DNA of 16,438 bases from Bacillota bacterium (GTDB taxonomy: Bacteria > Bacillota > Clostridia > Lachnospirales > Lachnospiraceae), in assembly GCA_023409835.1 (NCBI GenBank), contig JAEYQV010000067.1, positions 1 through 16,438 of the forward strand. Reading direction: 5' to 3'. Below the pieces are notes generated by a model. That model was not told where the DNA came from. It saw only the letters and a program-made list of their open reading frames with translations, and did not search any database. The position numbers and the translations under genes are program-made. This document shows positions 1-7,477 of the stretch, in pieces. Positions within the stretch are counted from its first letter, which is position 1; the number at the start of each line of letters is the position of its first letter.

Positions 1-1
1 G

Positions 2-184
2 AATCAGGTAGCGAAATGTGAGGCTAATATTCTTACGATTCATCAGAGTATTCCGGTAAATGGAATCGCACTGCTTACCTTAAGTATAGAAATATTGCCT
101 CAGACCGACAGTACATCAATCCTGATCGATGCGATTGAGGCGATGGAGGGCATCCATTACGTGAAGATTTTGGCTAGGGAATGA
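2..184 (+). CDS. ACT domain-containing protein, C-terminal part (partial at window edge)
   Basis: The reading frame is open from the left edge to a TGA at 182-184, giving about 60 residues. The visible piece contains NILTIHQSIPVNGIALLTLS followed by a helix ending in AIEAMEGIHYVKILARE. This is the pattern of the C-terminal ACT domain of the UPF0735/PheB-type small proteins, which in Firmicutes commonly sit directly before homoserine dehydrogenase. ACT domains usually bind amino acids as regulators, but no catalytic activity is established for this family. The stop is 38 bases before the hom start, so the two genes are probably cotranscribed. The N-terminus and promoter lie outside the window. 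Family assignment is from motif recognition; function is not shown by the sequence. Confidence 0.8.
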   Translation, partial: NQVAKCEANILTIHQSIPVNGIALLTLSIEILPQTDSTSILIDAIEAMEGIHYVKILARE

Positions 185-222
185 ATACGGTGATATTCAG
201 TAATTGAATGGAGGATAAAAGA

Positions 223-1440
223 ATGATTGATATAGCGGTCTTGGGTTATGGCACAATAGGATCTGGTGTAGTTGAAGTATTGAGTACCAACGGAGAGAGC
301 ATCAGAAAACGTGCCGGAGACAGAATTAACATAAAATATGTGTTGGATCTCAGGGAGTTTCCGGGAGATCCTATTATGAAGGTACTGGTACATGATGTTA
401 ATATGATTTTAAACGACCCGGATATTAAGATTATCGTTGAGGTTATGGGAGGTGTGGAGCCGGCTTATAGCTTTGTGAAGAAAGCTCTACTATCGGGTAA
501 AAGTGTTGTTACCTCCAACAAAGAGCTGGTAGCCAAGCATGGAGCAGAGCTTCTTGATATTGCGAAGGAGAGGAACCTAAACTTCCTGTTTGAGGCAAGT
601 GTCGGTGGCGGTATTCCGATTATTCGGCCGTTGAACCAATCCCTGACCGCAGATGAAATTGTTGAGATAACCGGTATTCTTAATGGTACGACCAACTACA
701 TTCTGACAAAAATGAGTGAGGAGGGTTTGGATTTTGATACTGCCCTTAAGAACGCCCAAAGCATGGGATATGCGGAGCGGAATCCGGCTGCCGATGTCGA
801 GGGACATGATGCCTGCAGAAAGATTGCGATTCTATCTTCTCTGGCCTTTGGCATGCAGGTGGATTTTGAAGATATTTATACAGAAGGTATCAGCAATATA
901 TCAGCTACCGATATTAAATATGCAAAGGCCATCGGAGCCAGAATAAAATTATTTGCTTCCAGTATCCGTGAGAATGATGAAAGTGTTTATGCAATGGTTG
1001 CACCGGTCATGATAAAGGCGAACCACCCTCTATATAGTGTAAATGATGTCTTCAATGGGATCTTCGTCCGTGGTAATGTTATCGGAGATGTGATGTTCTA
1101 TGGCAGCGGGGCCGGTAAGCTTCCGACTGCCAGCGCTGTGGTCGCAGATGTTGTCGATGCGGCGAAGCACCTCAGCAAGAATATCTGGACAATCTGGAGT
1201 AGCAAAAAGCTGGAGCTGACAGATATTAACAAGGTAGAACACAGATTCTTTCTCCGTATCGCCGATAGCGGCAAGGAACTTAAGAATAAGGTACGTACAC
1301 TCTTTGGAGAGGTTGAAGAAGTGAAGGCAGAGATAGAAGGAGAGTATGCCTTCATTACTCCGCCTATAAGTGAACAGAGTCTGAAGGAAAGAAAAGAAGA
1401 GCTGAATGAGGTCCGTAGTGTGATCCGGGTAAGATTCTAG
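223..1440 (+). CDS. hom: Homoserine dehydrogenase
   Basis: This enzyme reduces aspartate semialdehyde to homoserine with NAD(P)H in the cytoplasm, the branch step towards threonine and methionine. The 405-residue protein starts with an NAD(P)-binding Rossmann segment, VLGYGTIGSG, with GxGxxG at residues 8-13. The family signatures TSNKELVAKHG (98-107), GILNGTTNYILTKM (151-164) and MGYAERNPAADVEGHDACRK (181-200) follow. D196 and K200 match the spacing of the catalytic Asp/Lys pair of known homoserine dehydrogenases. YGSGAGKLPTASAV (293-306) closes the catalytic part, and the last ~75 residues fit a C-terminal ACT domain, suggesting feedback control. An upstream in-frame ATG at 208 exists, but GGAGG at 210-214 lies 8 bases before ATG 223, so 223 is preferred. 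It is the second gene of the aspartate-family cluster. Confidence 0.96.
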   Translation: MIDIAVLGYGTIGSGVVEVLSTNGESIRKRAGDRINIKYVLDLREFPGDPIMKVLVHDVNMILNDPDIKIIVEVMGGVEPAYSFVKKALLSGKSVVTSNKELVAKHGAELLDIAKERNLNFLFEASVGGGIPIIRPLNQSLTADEIVEITGILNGTTNYILTKMSEEGLDFDTALKNAQSMGYAERNPAADVEGHDACRKIAILSSLAFGMQVDFEDIYTEGISNISATDIKYAKAIGARIKLFASSIRENDESVYAMVAPVMIKANHPLYSVNDVFNGIFVRGNVIGDVMFYGSGAGKLPTASAVVADVVDAAKHLSKNIWTIWSSKKLELTDINKVEHRFFLRIADSGKELKNKVRTLFGEVEEVKAEIEGEYAFITPPISEQSLKERKEELNEVRSVIRVRF

Positions 1441-1488
1441 TCTGTGAAGCATAGGTACTCTGCAGCTTATACGAAAGGATATGACAAC

Positions 1489-2700
1489 ATGAAATATATT
1501 GTAATACTTGGCGACGGCATGGCAGATGAGCCGCTGGCTGAGCTTGGTGATAAAACACCGCTTATGGTGGCAAAAACCCCGCAGCTGGATGAGCTGGCAG
1601 GGAAGTCCGAGCTAGGCCTGGCATATACAATACCGGAGGGAATGAAGCCTGGCAGTGACACGGCTAATCTGGCAGTACTTGGCTATAACCCGAGGATCTA
1701 TTACTCCGGACGCTCACCGCTGGAAGCCTTAAGCATCGGTGTTGATATGAAGGCAACGGACATTGCTCTGCGGTGCAATATTGTAACCCTGTCCGATGAT
1801 GATAAACCTTATGAACAGAAAACCATTCTTGATCACAGCTCGGGCGAAATCTCTACAGAGGATGCAGCTGTACTGATTGAAGCGGTACGAACTGAGTTAG
1901 AGAAGGAGCCTTACAGGTTCTATGTAGGAACCAGCTACCGCCATCTGACGATCTGGGATCAGGGCGAGGTAGTCGATTTAGCGCAGCCCCATGATATTCT
2001 GGGTAGAGTCATCGGTGATTATCTGCCGAAGGAAGCAGCTCTCCGGGAAATGATGAGAAAGAGCTATGATATTCTGAATCAACACCCCTTAAATATAGAA
2101 CGTAAGGCAAGGGGTCTTAATAAAGCCAATTCACTGTGGTTCTGGGGTGCGGGTACAAGGCCGGCACTTACTTCCTTTGAGAAAAAAACCAACAAGAAGG
2201 GTGCTATGATCTCCGCGGTAGATCTGTTAAAGGGTATCGCTGTAGGGGCAGGAATGAAAGTAATCGAAGTCCCGGGTGCTGACGGAACTCTTCATACGAA
2301 TTATGAAGGGAAAGCCTTGGCAGCAGTAAAGGTTCTTCTGGAAGATAATTATGATTTTGTCTATGTTCATATTGAAGCTCCGGATGAGATGGGTCATCAG
2401 GGCAGTATCACAAATAAGGTGAAAGCGATTGAAGCAATCGACCAGAGGGTGATCAAGGTTATCCTGGAAGAGATGAAGAAAGCCGGAGTAGATTACCGGA
2501 TGCTTGTTATGCCGGACCATCCGACTCCGATTTGCTTAAGAACCCATACCAGTGACCCGGTTCCTTACCTGATATATGATAGCACAAGGGATCAGAATAA
2601 TTCCTGGCTTTATAATGAAGCCGAAGGGAAAGCCAGTGGCAATGTGATAAGGGAAGGATATACTGTTATAGACAGATTATTCAGCTGTGGGAAGGAATGA
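1489..2700 (+). CDS. apgM: Archaeal-type cofactor-independent phosphoglycerate mutase homolog; probable homoserine kinase
   Basis: The 403-residue protein belongs to the alkaline phosphatase superfamily, ApgM branch. Visible metal and phosphoryl-transfer motifs are LGDGMADEP (D9), KPGSDTANLAVLGYNP with likely nucleophile S56, VHIEAPDEMGHQGS (D299, H303), MPDHPTPI (D343, H344) and RTHTSDPVPY (H353). SLWFWGAGTRP (215-225) is also typical. Annotation pipelines often call this glycolytic phosphoglycerate mutase. However, a subfamily lying beside hom, lysC and threonine synthase has been proposed as a non-homologous homoserine kinase (TIGR02535 type), and here the gene sits exactly between hom and lysC. 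I infer the threonine-pathway role; true mutase activity cannot be excluded. AAAGGA at 1474-1479 supports ATG 1489 over an upstream GTG at 1444. The gap to hom is 48 bases. Confidence 0.88.
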   Translation: MKYIVILGDGMADEPLAELGDKTPLMVAKTPQLDELAGKSELGLAYTIPEGMKPGSDTANLAVLGYNPRIYYSGRSPLEALSIGVDMKATDIALRCNIVTLSDDDKPYEQKTILDHSSGEISTEDAAVLIEAVRTELEKEPYRFYVGTSYRHLTIWDQGEVVDLAQPHDILGRVIGDYLPKEAALREMMRKSYDILNQHPLNIERKARGLNKANSLWFWGAGTRPALTSFEKKTNKKGAMISAVDLLKGIAVGAGMKVIEVPGADGTLHTNYEGKALAAVKVLLEDNYDFVYVHIEAPDEMGHQGSITNKVKAIEAIDQRVIKVILEEMKKAGVDYRMLVMPDHPTPICLRTHTSDPVPYLIYDSTRDQNNSWLYNEAEGKASGNVIREGYTVIDRLFSCGKE

Positions 2701-2758
2701 TTTACCTCAGTAGATTGTTCTTCACCGATATACACTAGATTGGGTTTAGGAGGCAGCT

Positions 2759-3973
2759 ATGTTAATAGTAAAGAAATTCGGCGGTACATCGGTAGCCGAT
2801 AAAGAGAGAATATTTAATGTTGCCAGAAGATGTGTCGAGGACTATAAGAAAGGAAATGAAATTGTTGTAGTATTATCGGCAATGGGAAAACAGACCGATG
2901 TATTACTGAACCAGGCAAAGGAAATTAACCCGAACCCGTCCAAGCGGGAACTGGATATGCTGCTTACAACAGGTGAGCAGGTCTCGGTAGCATTAATGGC
3001 AATGGCACTGGATGCACTCGGTGTTCCGGCAGTATCACTGAATGCTTACCAGGTGGCAATGCATACTACTCCGGTATACGGAAATGCTAGGCTGAAGAGA
3101 ATTGATACGGAGAGAATTCGTAATGAGCTGGAAAATAAGAGAATCGTAATTGTTACAGGGTTTCAGGGAGTAAATAAATTCGATGACTATACGACCTTGG
3201 GACGTGGCGGCTCCGATACCACCGCAGTAGCTCTGGCAGCAGCTCTAAACGCAGATGTCTGTGAGATATATACCGATGTAGATGGCGTATTTACTGCAGA
3301 TCCCCGGATTGTGAAAAGTGCTAGAAAGTTAAATGAGATCACTTACGACGAGATGCTGGAGCTAGCTTCCCTTGGAGCCGGTGTTCTCCACAATCGCTCC
3401 GTGGAAATGGCAAAGAAATATGGTGTCCGGCTAATTGTTCGCTCCAGTCTAAACAATACAGAAGGTACATTGGTTAAGGAGGAAGTAAAGATGGAGAAAA
3501 TGCTTGTCAGTGGTGTGGCATGCGATAAGAATACTGCTCGTGTCGCAGTAATCGGATTAGAGGATCAGCCCGGTGTTGCATTCAAATTATTCAATCATCT
3601 TGCAAGACATGATGTAAATGTTGACATTATTCTACAGTCTGTCGGTAGGGACGGTACGAAGGATATCAGCTTTACTGTCAAAGCGGATGACCTTGACGAG
3701 ACAGTCGCAATATTGGAGAGACATCGCGAGGGAAGCTTAAAATGCCAGAAGATTGACGTGGAGCGGGATGTAGCGAAGGTCTCCATTGTCGGGGCTGGTA
3801 TGATGTCCAATGCCGGAATCGCTGCTAAGATGTTTGAAGCACTCTACGATGTTGGTGTCAACATTAAGATGATTTCTACCTCTGAGATCAGGGTAACCGT
3901 ATTGATTGATGAGATTCATGTAGAAAAGGCAATGAATGCAGTCCATGAGAAATTCCTATTAGCGCAGCTGTAG
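2759..3973 (+). CDS. lysC: Aspartokinase (alpha subunit, with embedded beta subunit)
   Basis: Aspartokinase phosphorylates L-aspartate with ATP, the first step to lysine, threonine and methionine. The 404-residue protein has KKFGGTSV (5-12), LLTTGEQVSVALMAMAL (68-84), GRGGSDTTAVALAAALNAD (148-166) and the YTDVDGVFTADPRIV loop (171-185). After about residue 245 it carries a regulatory module with repeated ACT domains, including VAVIGLEDQPGVAFKLF and VSIVGAGMMSNAGIAAKMF. Length and layout match the Bacillus LysC (aspartokinase II) type, about 400 residues, rather than the fused ThrA/MetL enzymes. AGGAGG at 2748-2753 lies 5 bases before ATG 2759. The gene lies 58 bases after the apgM-like gene and is last in the cluster, ahead of a long stem-loop. 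An in-frame internal start at 3491 is listed separately. Confidence 0.97.
   Translation: MLIVKKFGGTSVADKERIFNVARRCVEDYKKGNEIVVVLSAMGKQTDVLLNQAKEINPNPSKRELDMLLTTGEQVSVALMAMALDALGVPAVSLNAYQVAMHTTPVYGNARLKRIDTERIRNELENKRIVIVTGFQGVNKFDDYTTLGRGGSDTTAVALAAALNADVCEIYTDVDGVFTADPRIVKSARKLNEITYDEMLELASLGAGVLHNRSVEMAKKYGVRLIVRSSLNNTEGTLVKEEVKMEKMLVSGVACDKNTARVAVIGLEDQPGVAFKLFNHLARHDVNVDIILQSVGRDGTKDISFTVKADDLDETVAILERHREGSLKCQKIDVERDVAKVSIVGAGMMSNAGIAAKMFEALYDVGVNIKMISTSEIRVTVLIDEIHVEKAMNAVHEKFLLAQL
3491..3973 (+). CDS. lysC: Aspartokinase beta subunit from internal translation start
   Basis: Within lysC, AAGGAGG at 3476-3482 precedes ATG 3491 by 8 bases, and this ATG is codon 245 of the lysC frame (732 bases, 244 codons, downstream of the main start). 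Translation from here gives 160 residues that consist only of the ACT regulatory module. In Bacillus subtilis aspartokinase II, the same gene makes alpha and beta subunits from an in-frame internal start at nearly the same position, and the enzyme is alpha2beta2. The internal ribosome site here is as strong as that of most genes in the window and stronger than several. That it is used in this organism is inference. Confidence 0.65.
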   Translation: MEKMLVSGVACDKNTARVAVIGLEDQPGVAFKLFNHLARHDVNVDIILQSVGRDGTKDISFTVKADDLDETVAILERHREGSLKCQKIDVERDVAKVSIVGAGMMSNAGIAAKMFEALYDVGVNIKMISTSEIRVTVLIDEIHVEKAMNAVHEKFLLAQL

Positions 3974-3992
3974 ACCACATAATTCAATTATA

Positions 3993-4062
3993 AAGGAACT
4001 CCTTAGGAAGAGATATTCCGGCACGCCGGAGAAATTACTTTCTAAAGAGTTCCTTATTTATT
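3993..4062 (+). terminator. Long stem-loop terminator after lysC
   Basis: An 18-base arm at 3993-4010 (starting AAGGAACTC) pairs with 4038-4055 (ending GAGTTCCTT), with only two wobble pairs. The loop contains a second hairpin, TCCGGC/GCCGGA, at 4017-4030. The tail TTATTTATT is T-rich but not a pure T-run, so termination efficiency is uncertain. It begins about 20 bases after the lysC stop. Confidence 0.7.
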
Positions 4063-4164
4063 CATCGGGATCAAGGAGCTTCATGAAGATATCAGAAGCC
4101 CATCGGAGGCCTGTTACGAAGCGGGGAAACGAGAAGCGCGCTTATGGTATAAGCTTTATGATGA

Positions 4165-4653
4165 TTATGCTACATAATCCACGTTCATACCTTTTAATAA
4201 GCTGCCTTCCACTGCTTTTCGATTGCTTTCATAAGGATTCTGCTCTTGATATTCAATCGTAGTACGGGTAGTTCCACCGGCAATATAAGGAGTGCCGCAT
4301 TCCGGACAGACAGCCATCTTAAGCTGTACCGAAGCAGAGATCAGCTGTGCTCCCGGCTGGTTGCCTTTCTTCACTGCATTGGATACATGCTCCCCTTCAT
4401 GGGCAGACACTGCGGCATAGGATGCCTGCGGTGAGATATTGGTTGGAGATTTAAAGGATACATTCATGTCATTGGAGCCATCGACATACTTCCTGCTCTT
4501 GCAGGTCTGGCACTCAGAGGGACTCGTCTTTCCTACCTTCGTTCCATCCTTCTGCTCAATAGCATCCACATGGCTGATCCTGCTGACGGCTCCTACATTA
4601 TCATAGGGGATGATAGGTTGATAGGCCGGATGATAGCTGACAGGGGTAATCAT
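4165..4653 (-). CDS. Uncharacterised protein with HExxH motif and two CxxC pairs
   Basis: I do not recognise this family with certainty. The 162-residue protein is read on the minus strand from ATG at 4653; AAAGGAGG lies 10 bases upstream, so the much longer open frame reaching 4953 is not the real protein. It has a Tyr/Pro-rich N-terminus (about 1-20), CQTC at 48-51, an HEGEH sequence at 85-89 matching the zinc-peptidase pattern HExxH within SAHEGEHVSNA, and CPEC at 116-119. The context around HExxH resembles SprA-like putative metalloprotease proteins, which is a weak resemblance only. There is no signal peptide or membrane segment. Zinc binding by the four cysteines and peptidase activity are inferences. 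It is a single-gene unit, divergent from tex, with its own promoter. Confidence 0.75.
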   Translation of the reverse strand: MITPVSYHPAYQPIIPYDNVGAVSRISHVDAIEQKDGTKVGKTSPSECQTCKSRKYVDGSNDMNVSFKSPTNISPQASYAAVSAHEGEHVSNAVKKGNQPGAQLISASVQLKMAVCPECGTPYIAGGTTRTTIEYQEQNPYESNRKAVEGSLLKGMNVDYVA

Positions 4654-4705
4654 GAAAGCAGCGCCTCCTTTCTGAAGAATGGGATTCACAGAAATATTTG
4701 CCTTT

Positions 4706-4734
4706 ATTATACATCCAAACCGGGAAGATGTAAA
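4706..4734 (-). promoter_or_regulatory. Promoter for the minus-strand HExxH gene
   Basis: Read on the minus strand, TTTACA (complement of 4729-4734) is followed after exactly 17 bases by TATAAT (complement of 4706-4711). The -10 box lies about 50 bases before the start codon at 4653. This is a near-consensus housekeeping sigma promoter. Confidence 0.7.
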
Positions 4735-4780
4735 TAATATAACGGAGAGGCAGGTTGGCGTTACGGAGGGACGGTACTTA

Positions 4781-4809
4781 TTGATTTTCGTTCCGTCCGA
4801 TGGTATGAT
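4781..4809 (+). promoter_or_regulatory. Promoter for tex
   Basis: TTGATT at 4781-4786 and TATGAT at 4804-4809 are separated by 17 bases, with the tex start 43 bases beyond the -10 box. GGACGG (4769-4774) and CCGTCC (4793-4798) form an inverted repeat around the -35 box, which could be chance or a regulator site. Confidence 0.6.
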
Positions 4810-4852
4810 AGAAGTACTATGTGAATAAAATAGAGATCTAAGGAGTAGCTGG

Positions 4853-7228
4853 ATGGATATAATAAAGCAAATAAAGGAAGAATTGAATGTCCGCCTGGAG
4901 CAGGTGGAAGCAGCAGTAAAGCTGATCGATGAAGGGAATACAATCCCATTCATCGCACGTTACCGTAAGGAGGCTACCGGCTCACTGGATGATGAGCAGC
5001 TAAGAAATCTGCATGAAAGATTAATGTATCTAAGAAATCTGGAGGAGAAGAAGACCCAGGTAATCAACAGCATAGAGGAGCAAGGAAAACTGACGGAGGA
5101 GCTAAGGAACCAGATATTGGCTGCACCGACTCTGGTTATCGTGGAGGATATGTATCGTCCGTACCGCCCGAAGAGAAGGACCAGAGCAACGATCGCTAAG
5201 GAGAAGGGGCTGGAAGGACTGGCGGCTATACTCATTGCACAGGAGACGGACAAGCCTCTGATAGAGGTTGCAATAAGCTATCTTTCTGAGGAGAAGGAGG
5301 TCCGTACAGTAGAAGAAGCGATTGCCGGAGCAATGGATATCATTGCGGAGGATATCTCGGATGAAGCGGAATATCGAAGCTATATCCGTGAAATCACCAT
5401 GAAGGAGGGGAAGCTTACCTCCGTCGCGAAGGATGAGAAGGTTGAATCAGTCTATGAGATGTACTATAATTTTGAGGAGAGTATCGAGAAGCTGGCAGGG
5501 CACAGAGTACTGGCCATCAACCGCGGCGAAAATGAGAAGATACTTACGGTGAAGGTGATAGCTCCGGAGGAGAGAATTTTAAGATATCTGGAGAAGAAGG
5601 TGTTACTTAAGGATAATGTCCATACGAATGACTATTTGAAAGCTACGATTGAGGACAGCTATAAGCGTCTGATTGCACCGGCGATTGAGAGAGAGATCAG
5701 AAACGATCTGACCGAAAAGGCAGAGGATGGTGCCATCAAGATATTCGGTAAGAATCTGGTGCAGCTGCTAATGCAGCCCCCGATTGCCGGACAGGTTGTT
5801 CTGGGCTGGGACCCGGCCTTTCGTACCGGCTGTAAGCTGGCAGTCGTTGACAGTACCGGTAAGGTACTGGATACCGTGGTGATTTATCCGACTGCACCAC
5901 AGAATAAGGTAGAGGAAGCCAAACAGGTATTAAAGAAACTGATTGATAAATATAACATTACCTTAATTTCAGTCGGTAACGGAACCGCCTCCCGTGAATC
6001 AGAGCTGGTAATCGTTGAGCTTTTGAAGGAGATTAACAGACCCTTACGTTATATTATTGTAAACGAAGCCGGAGCTTCTGTATATTCTGCCAGCAAGCTG
6101 GCAACGGAGGAGTTCCCGAACTTCGATGTCGGACAGCGAAGTGCCGCTTCCATCGCGAGAAGACTTCAGGATCCTCTGGCAGAGCTGGTTAAGATTGATC
6201 CCAAGTCCATCGGTGTCGGACAATACCAGCATGATATGAATCAGAAGAAGCTTGGGGAGGCATTATCCGGAGTGGTTGAGGATTGTGTAAATAAGGTCGG
6301 TGTGGATCTGAATACCGCCTCCGTATCCCTGCTGGAATATGTATCGGGAATCAGTAAACCCATAGCGAAGAATATTGTTGCTTACCGTGAAACCAATGGA
6401 AGATTCCGGAATCGTAATGAGCTTCTTAAGGTAGCGAAGCTCGGACCGAAGGCCTTTGAACAATGCGCCGGCTTTATGAGAATCCTGGGAGGGGACAATC
6501 CGCTGGATGCCACCGGAGTACATCCCGAATCCTACGAAGCAACGAAGGAATTACTTCAAAAGCTTGGTTTGACTCTGGAGAATATTAAGGAGCTGCAGGC
6601 GAAGGCAAATCGGACGAAGGGCTTGGAGATGTCTAAGACAGAACCAAAGCAGGAGAAACGCAGAGAAGCAAAACCTGAGAAGAAGCCGACGATTACCGTA
6701 AAGTCCCAGGATACTGCTTTTGCGAAAGCATTGGCGGCAGCAGTGGGAAAGGGACTGGAACAACCGCATCAGAATGCTCAGGTTAAGAATATCGAGAATA
6801 AACGGCAGGAGAATACAGAGGATATGGAGGCCTCCGCAATCGGAAGCAGAATTAAGAATAAGAGTAAGCTGGCAGAGGAGCTTGGTGTCGGTGAAATCAC
6901 TCTTACAGATATCATTAAGGAGCTGGAGAAGCCGGGAAGAGATCCAAGAGACGAAATGCCGAAACCGATTCTGCGTACAGATGTCCTTGATATGAAGGAC
7001 CTGACGGAGGGAATGATTCTAAAGGGTACGGTTCGTAACGTTATTGATTTCGGAGCCTTTGTAGATATCGGTGTCCATCAGGACGGACTGGTTCATATCT
7101 CTCAGCTTTCCGATAAGAAATTCGTTAAGCATCCGCTGGATGTGGTAAGTGTCGGGGATATCGTTGAAGTGAAGGTGCTCAGTGTCGATCTCGCGAAGAA
7201 GAGAATCCAGCTGACCATGAAGCTGTAA
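4853..7228 (+). CDS. tex: Tex family RNA-binding transcription accessory protein
   Basis: Tex proteins are cytoplasmic nucleic-acid-binding proteins related to eukaryotic Spt6; their exact role in transcription or stress is not settled. The 791 residues follow the Tex order: helical N-terminal region with IPFIARYRKEATGSLDDEQL (31-50), a YqgF/RNase H-like fold (GWDPAFRTGCKLAVVD, 318-333; NGTASRESE, 376-384), a helix-hairpin-helix part with NTASVSLLEYVSGI (487-500) and FRNRNELLKVAKLGPKAFEQ (518-537), and a C-terminal S1 domain from about 718 (GTVRNVIDFGAFVDIGVHQD). Tex proteins I know are often near 720 residues; the extra length is a Lys/Glu/Gln-rich, probably disordered linker at about 590-675. 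AAGGAG at 4840-4845 is 7 bases before ATG 4853. Confidence 0.95.
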   Translation: MDIIKQIKEELNVRLEQVEAAVKLIDEGNTIPFIARYRKEATGSLDDEQLRNLHERLMYLRNLEEKKTQVINSIEEQGKLTEELRNQILAAPTLVIVEDMYRPYRPKRRTRATIAKEKGLEGLAAILIAQETDKPLIEVAISYLSEEKEVRTVEEAIAGAMDIIAEDISDEAEYRSYIREITMKEGKLTSVAKDEKVESVYEMYYNFEESIEKLAGHRVLAINRGENEKILTVKVIAPEERILRYLEKKVLLKDNVHTNDYLKATIEDSYKRLIAPAIEREIRNDLTEKAEDGAIKIFGKNLVQLLMQPPIAGQVVLGWDPAFRTGCKLAVVDSTGKVLDTVVIYPTAPQNKVEEAKQVLKKLIDKYNITLISVGNGTASRESELVIVELLKEINRPLRYIIVNEAGASVYSASKLATEEFPNFDVGQRSAASIARRLQDPLAELVKIDPKSIGVGQYQHDMNQKKLGEALSGVVEDCVNKVGVDLNTASVSLLEYVSGISKPIAKNIVAYRETNGRFRNRNELLKVAKLGPKAFEQCAGFMRILGGDNPLDATGVHPESYEATKELLQKLGLTLENIKELQAKANRTKGLEMSKTEPKQEKRREAKPEKKPTITVKSQDTAFAKALAAAVGKGLEQPHQNAQVKNIENKRQENTEDMEASAIGSRIKNKSKLAEELGVGEITLTDIIKELEKPGRDPRDEMPKPILRTDVLDMKDLTEGMILKGTVRNVIDFGAFVDIGVHQDGLVHISQLSDKKFVKHPLDVVSVGDIVEVKVLSVDLAKKRIQLTMKL

Positions 7229-7241
7229 ATCATAAGTCAAG

Positions 7242-7290
7242 GAAGGCAGAAAGACGAGTAGCATATAGTTTTTCTGCCTTCTTCATACCG
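7242..7290 (+). terminator. Stem-loop after tex
   Basis: GAAGGCAGAAA at 7242-7252 pairs perfectly with TTTCTGCCTTC at 7271-7281, with an 18-base loop. There is no long T-run after it, so it may act as a weak terminator or as 3' end protection. It starts 14 bases after the tex stop. Confidence 0.6.
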
Positions 7291-7447
7291 TGTGTCCAGC
7301 GAAGCCGGACCACACTGGCTTAACTGCGCAGTTATTGGATACGATAGTCGTAGGAAAACAGAGAGTTAATATAACCACTTTTTTTAGCTGCCGGGAAGTT
7401 AAGATTTACTTCGGCGTGGATTGAAGATACCAGTAATCCTATCCAAT
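7290..7447 (+). other. Structured, gene-free leader before the ydcF-like gene
   Basis: No gene is visible here, but the stretch is rich in inverted repeats. GTGTGTCC (7290-7297) pairs with GGACCACAC (7307-7315) with one bulge. TAACTGCGCAGTTA (7321-7334) is a perfect palindrome. ATTGGATA (7334-7341) pairs perfectly with TATCCAAT (7440-7447), enclosing a further hairpin GCCG..AAGT/ACTTCGGC (7390-7415). I could not match it to a riboswitch class. A TATAAT at 7449-7454 has no -35 box at a proper distance. Confidence 0.4.
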
Positions 7448-7477
7448 ATATAATTCTGAGACAGAAAGGAATATGGG

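Noticed and set aside
1030..1452. Minus-strand 140-residue open frame inside hom
   Set aside because: It is the antisense shadow of a clearly coding hom region and has no recognisable family.
4654..4953. N-terminal extension of the minus-strand HExxH gene to a 262-residue protein
   Set aside because: The extension runs across its own promoter and into tex, while a strong AAAGGAGG site precedes ATG at 4653.
6720..6995. Plus-strand 91-residue Arg/Ser-rich open frame inside tex
   Set aside because: It is an out-of-frame reading of the Tex linker region with shadow-like composition and no ribosome site.
7421..7454. Promoter TTGAAG with TATAAT before the ydcF-like gene
   Set aside because: The spacer is 22 bases, too long for a normal housekeeping promoter.
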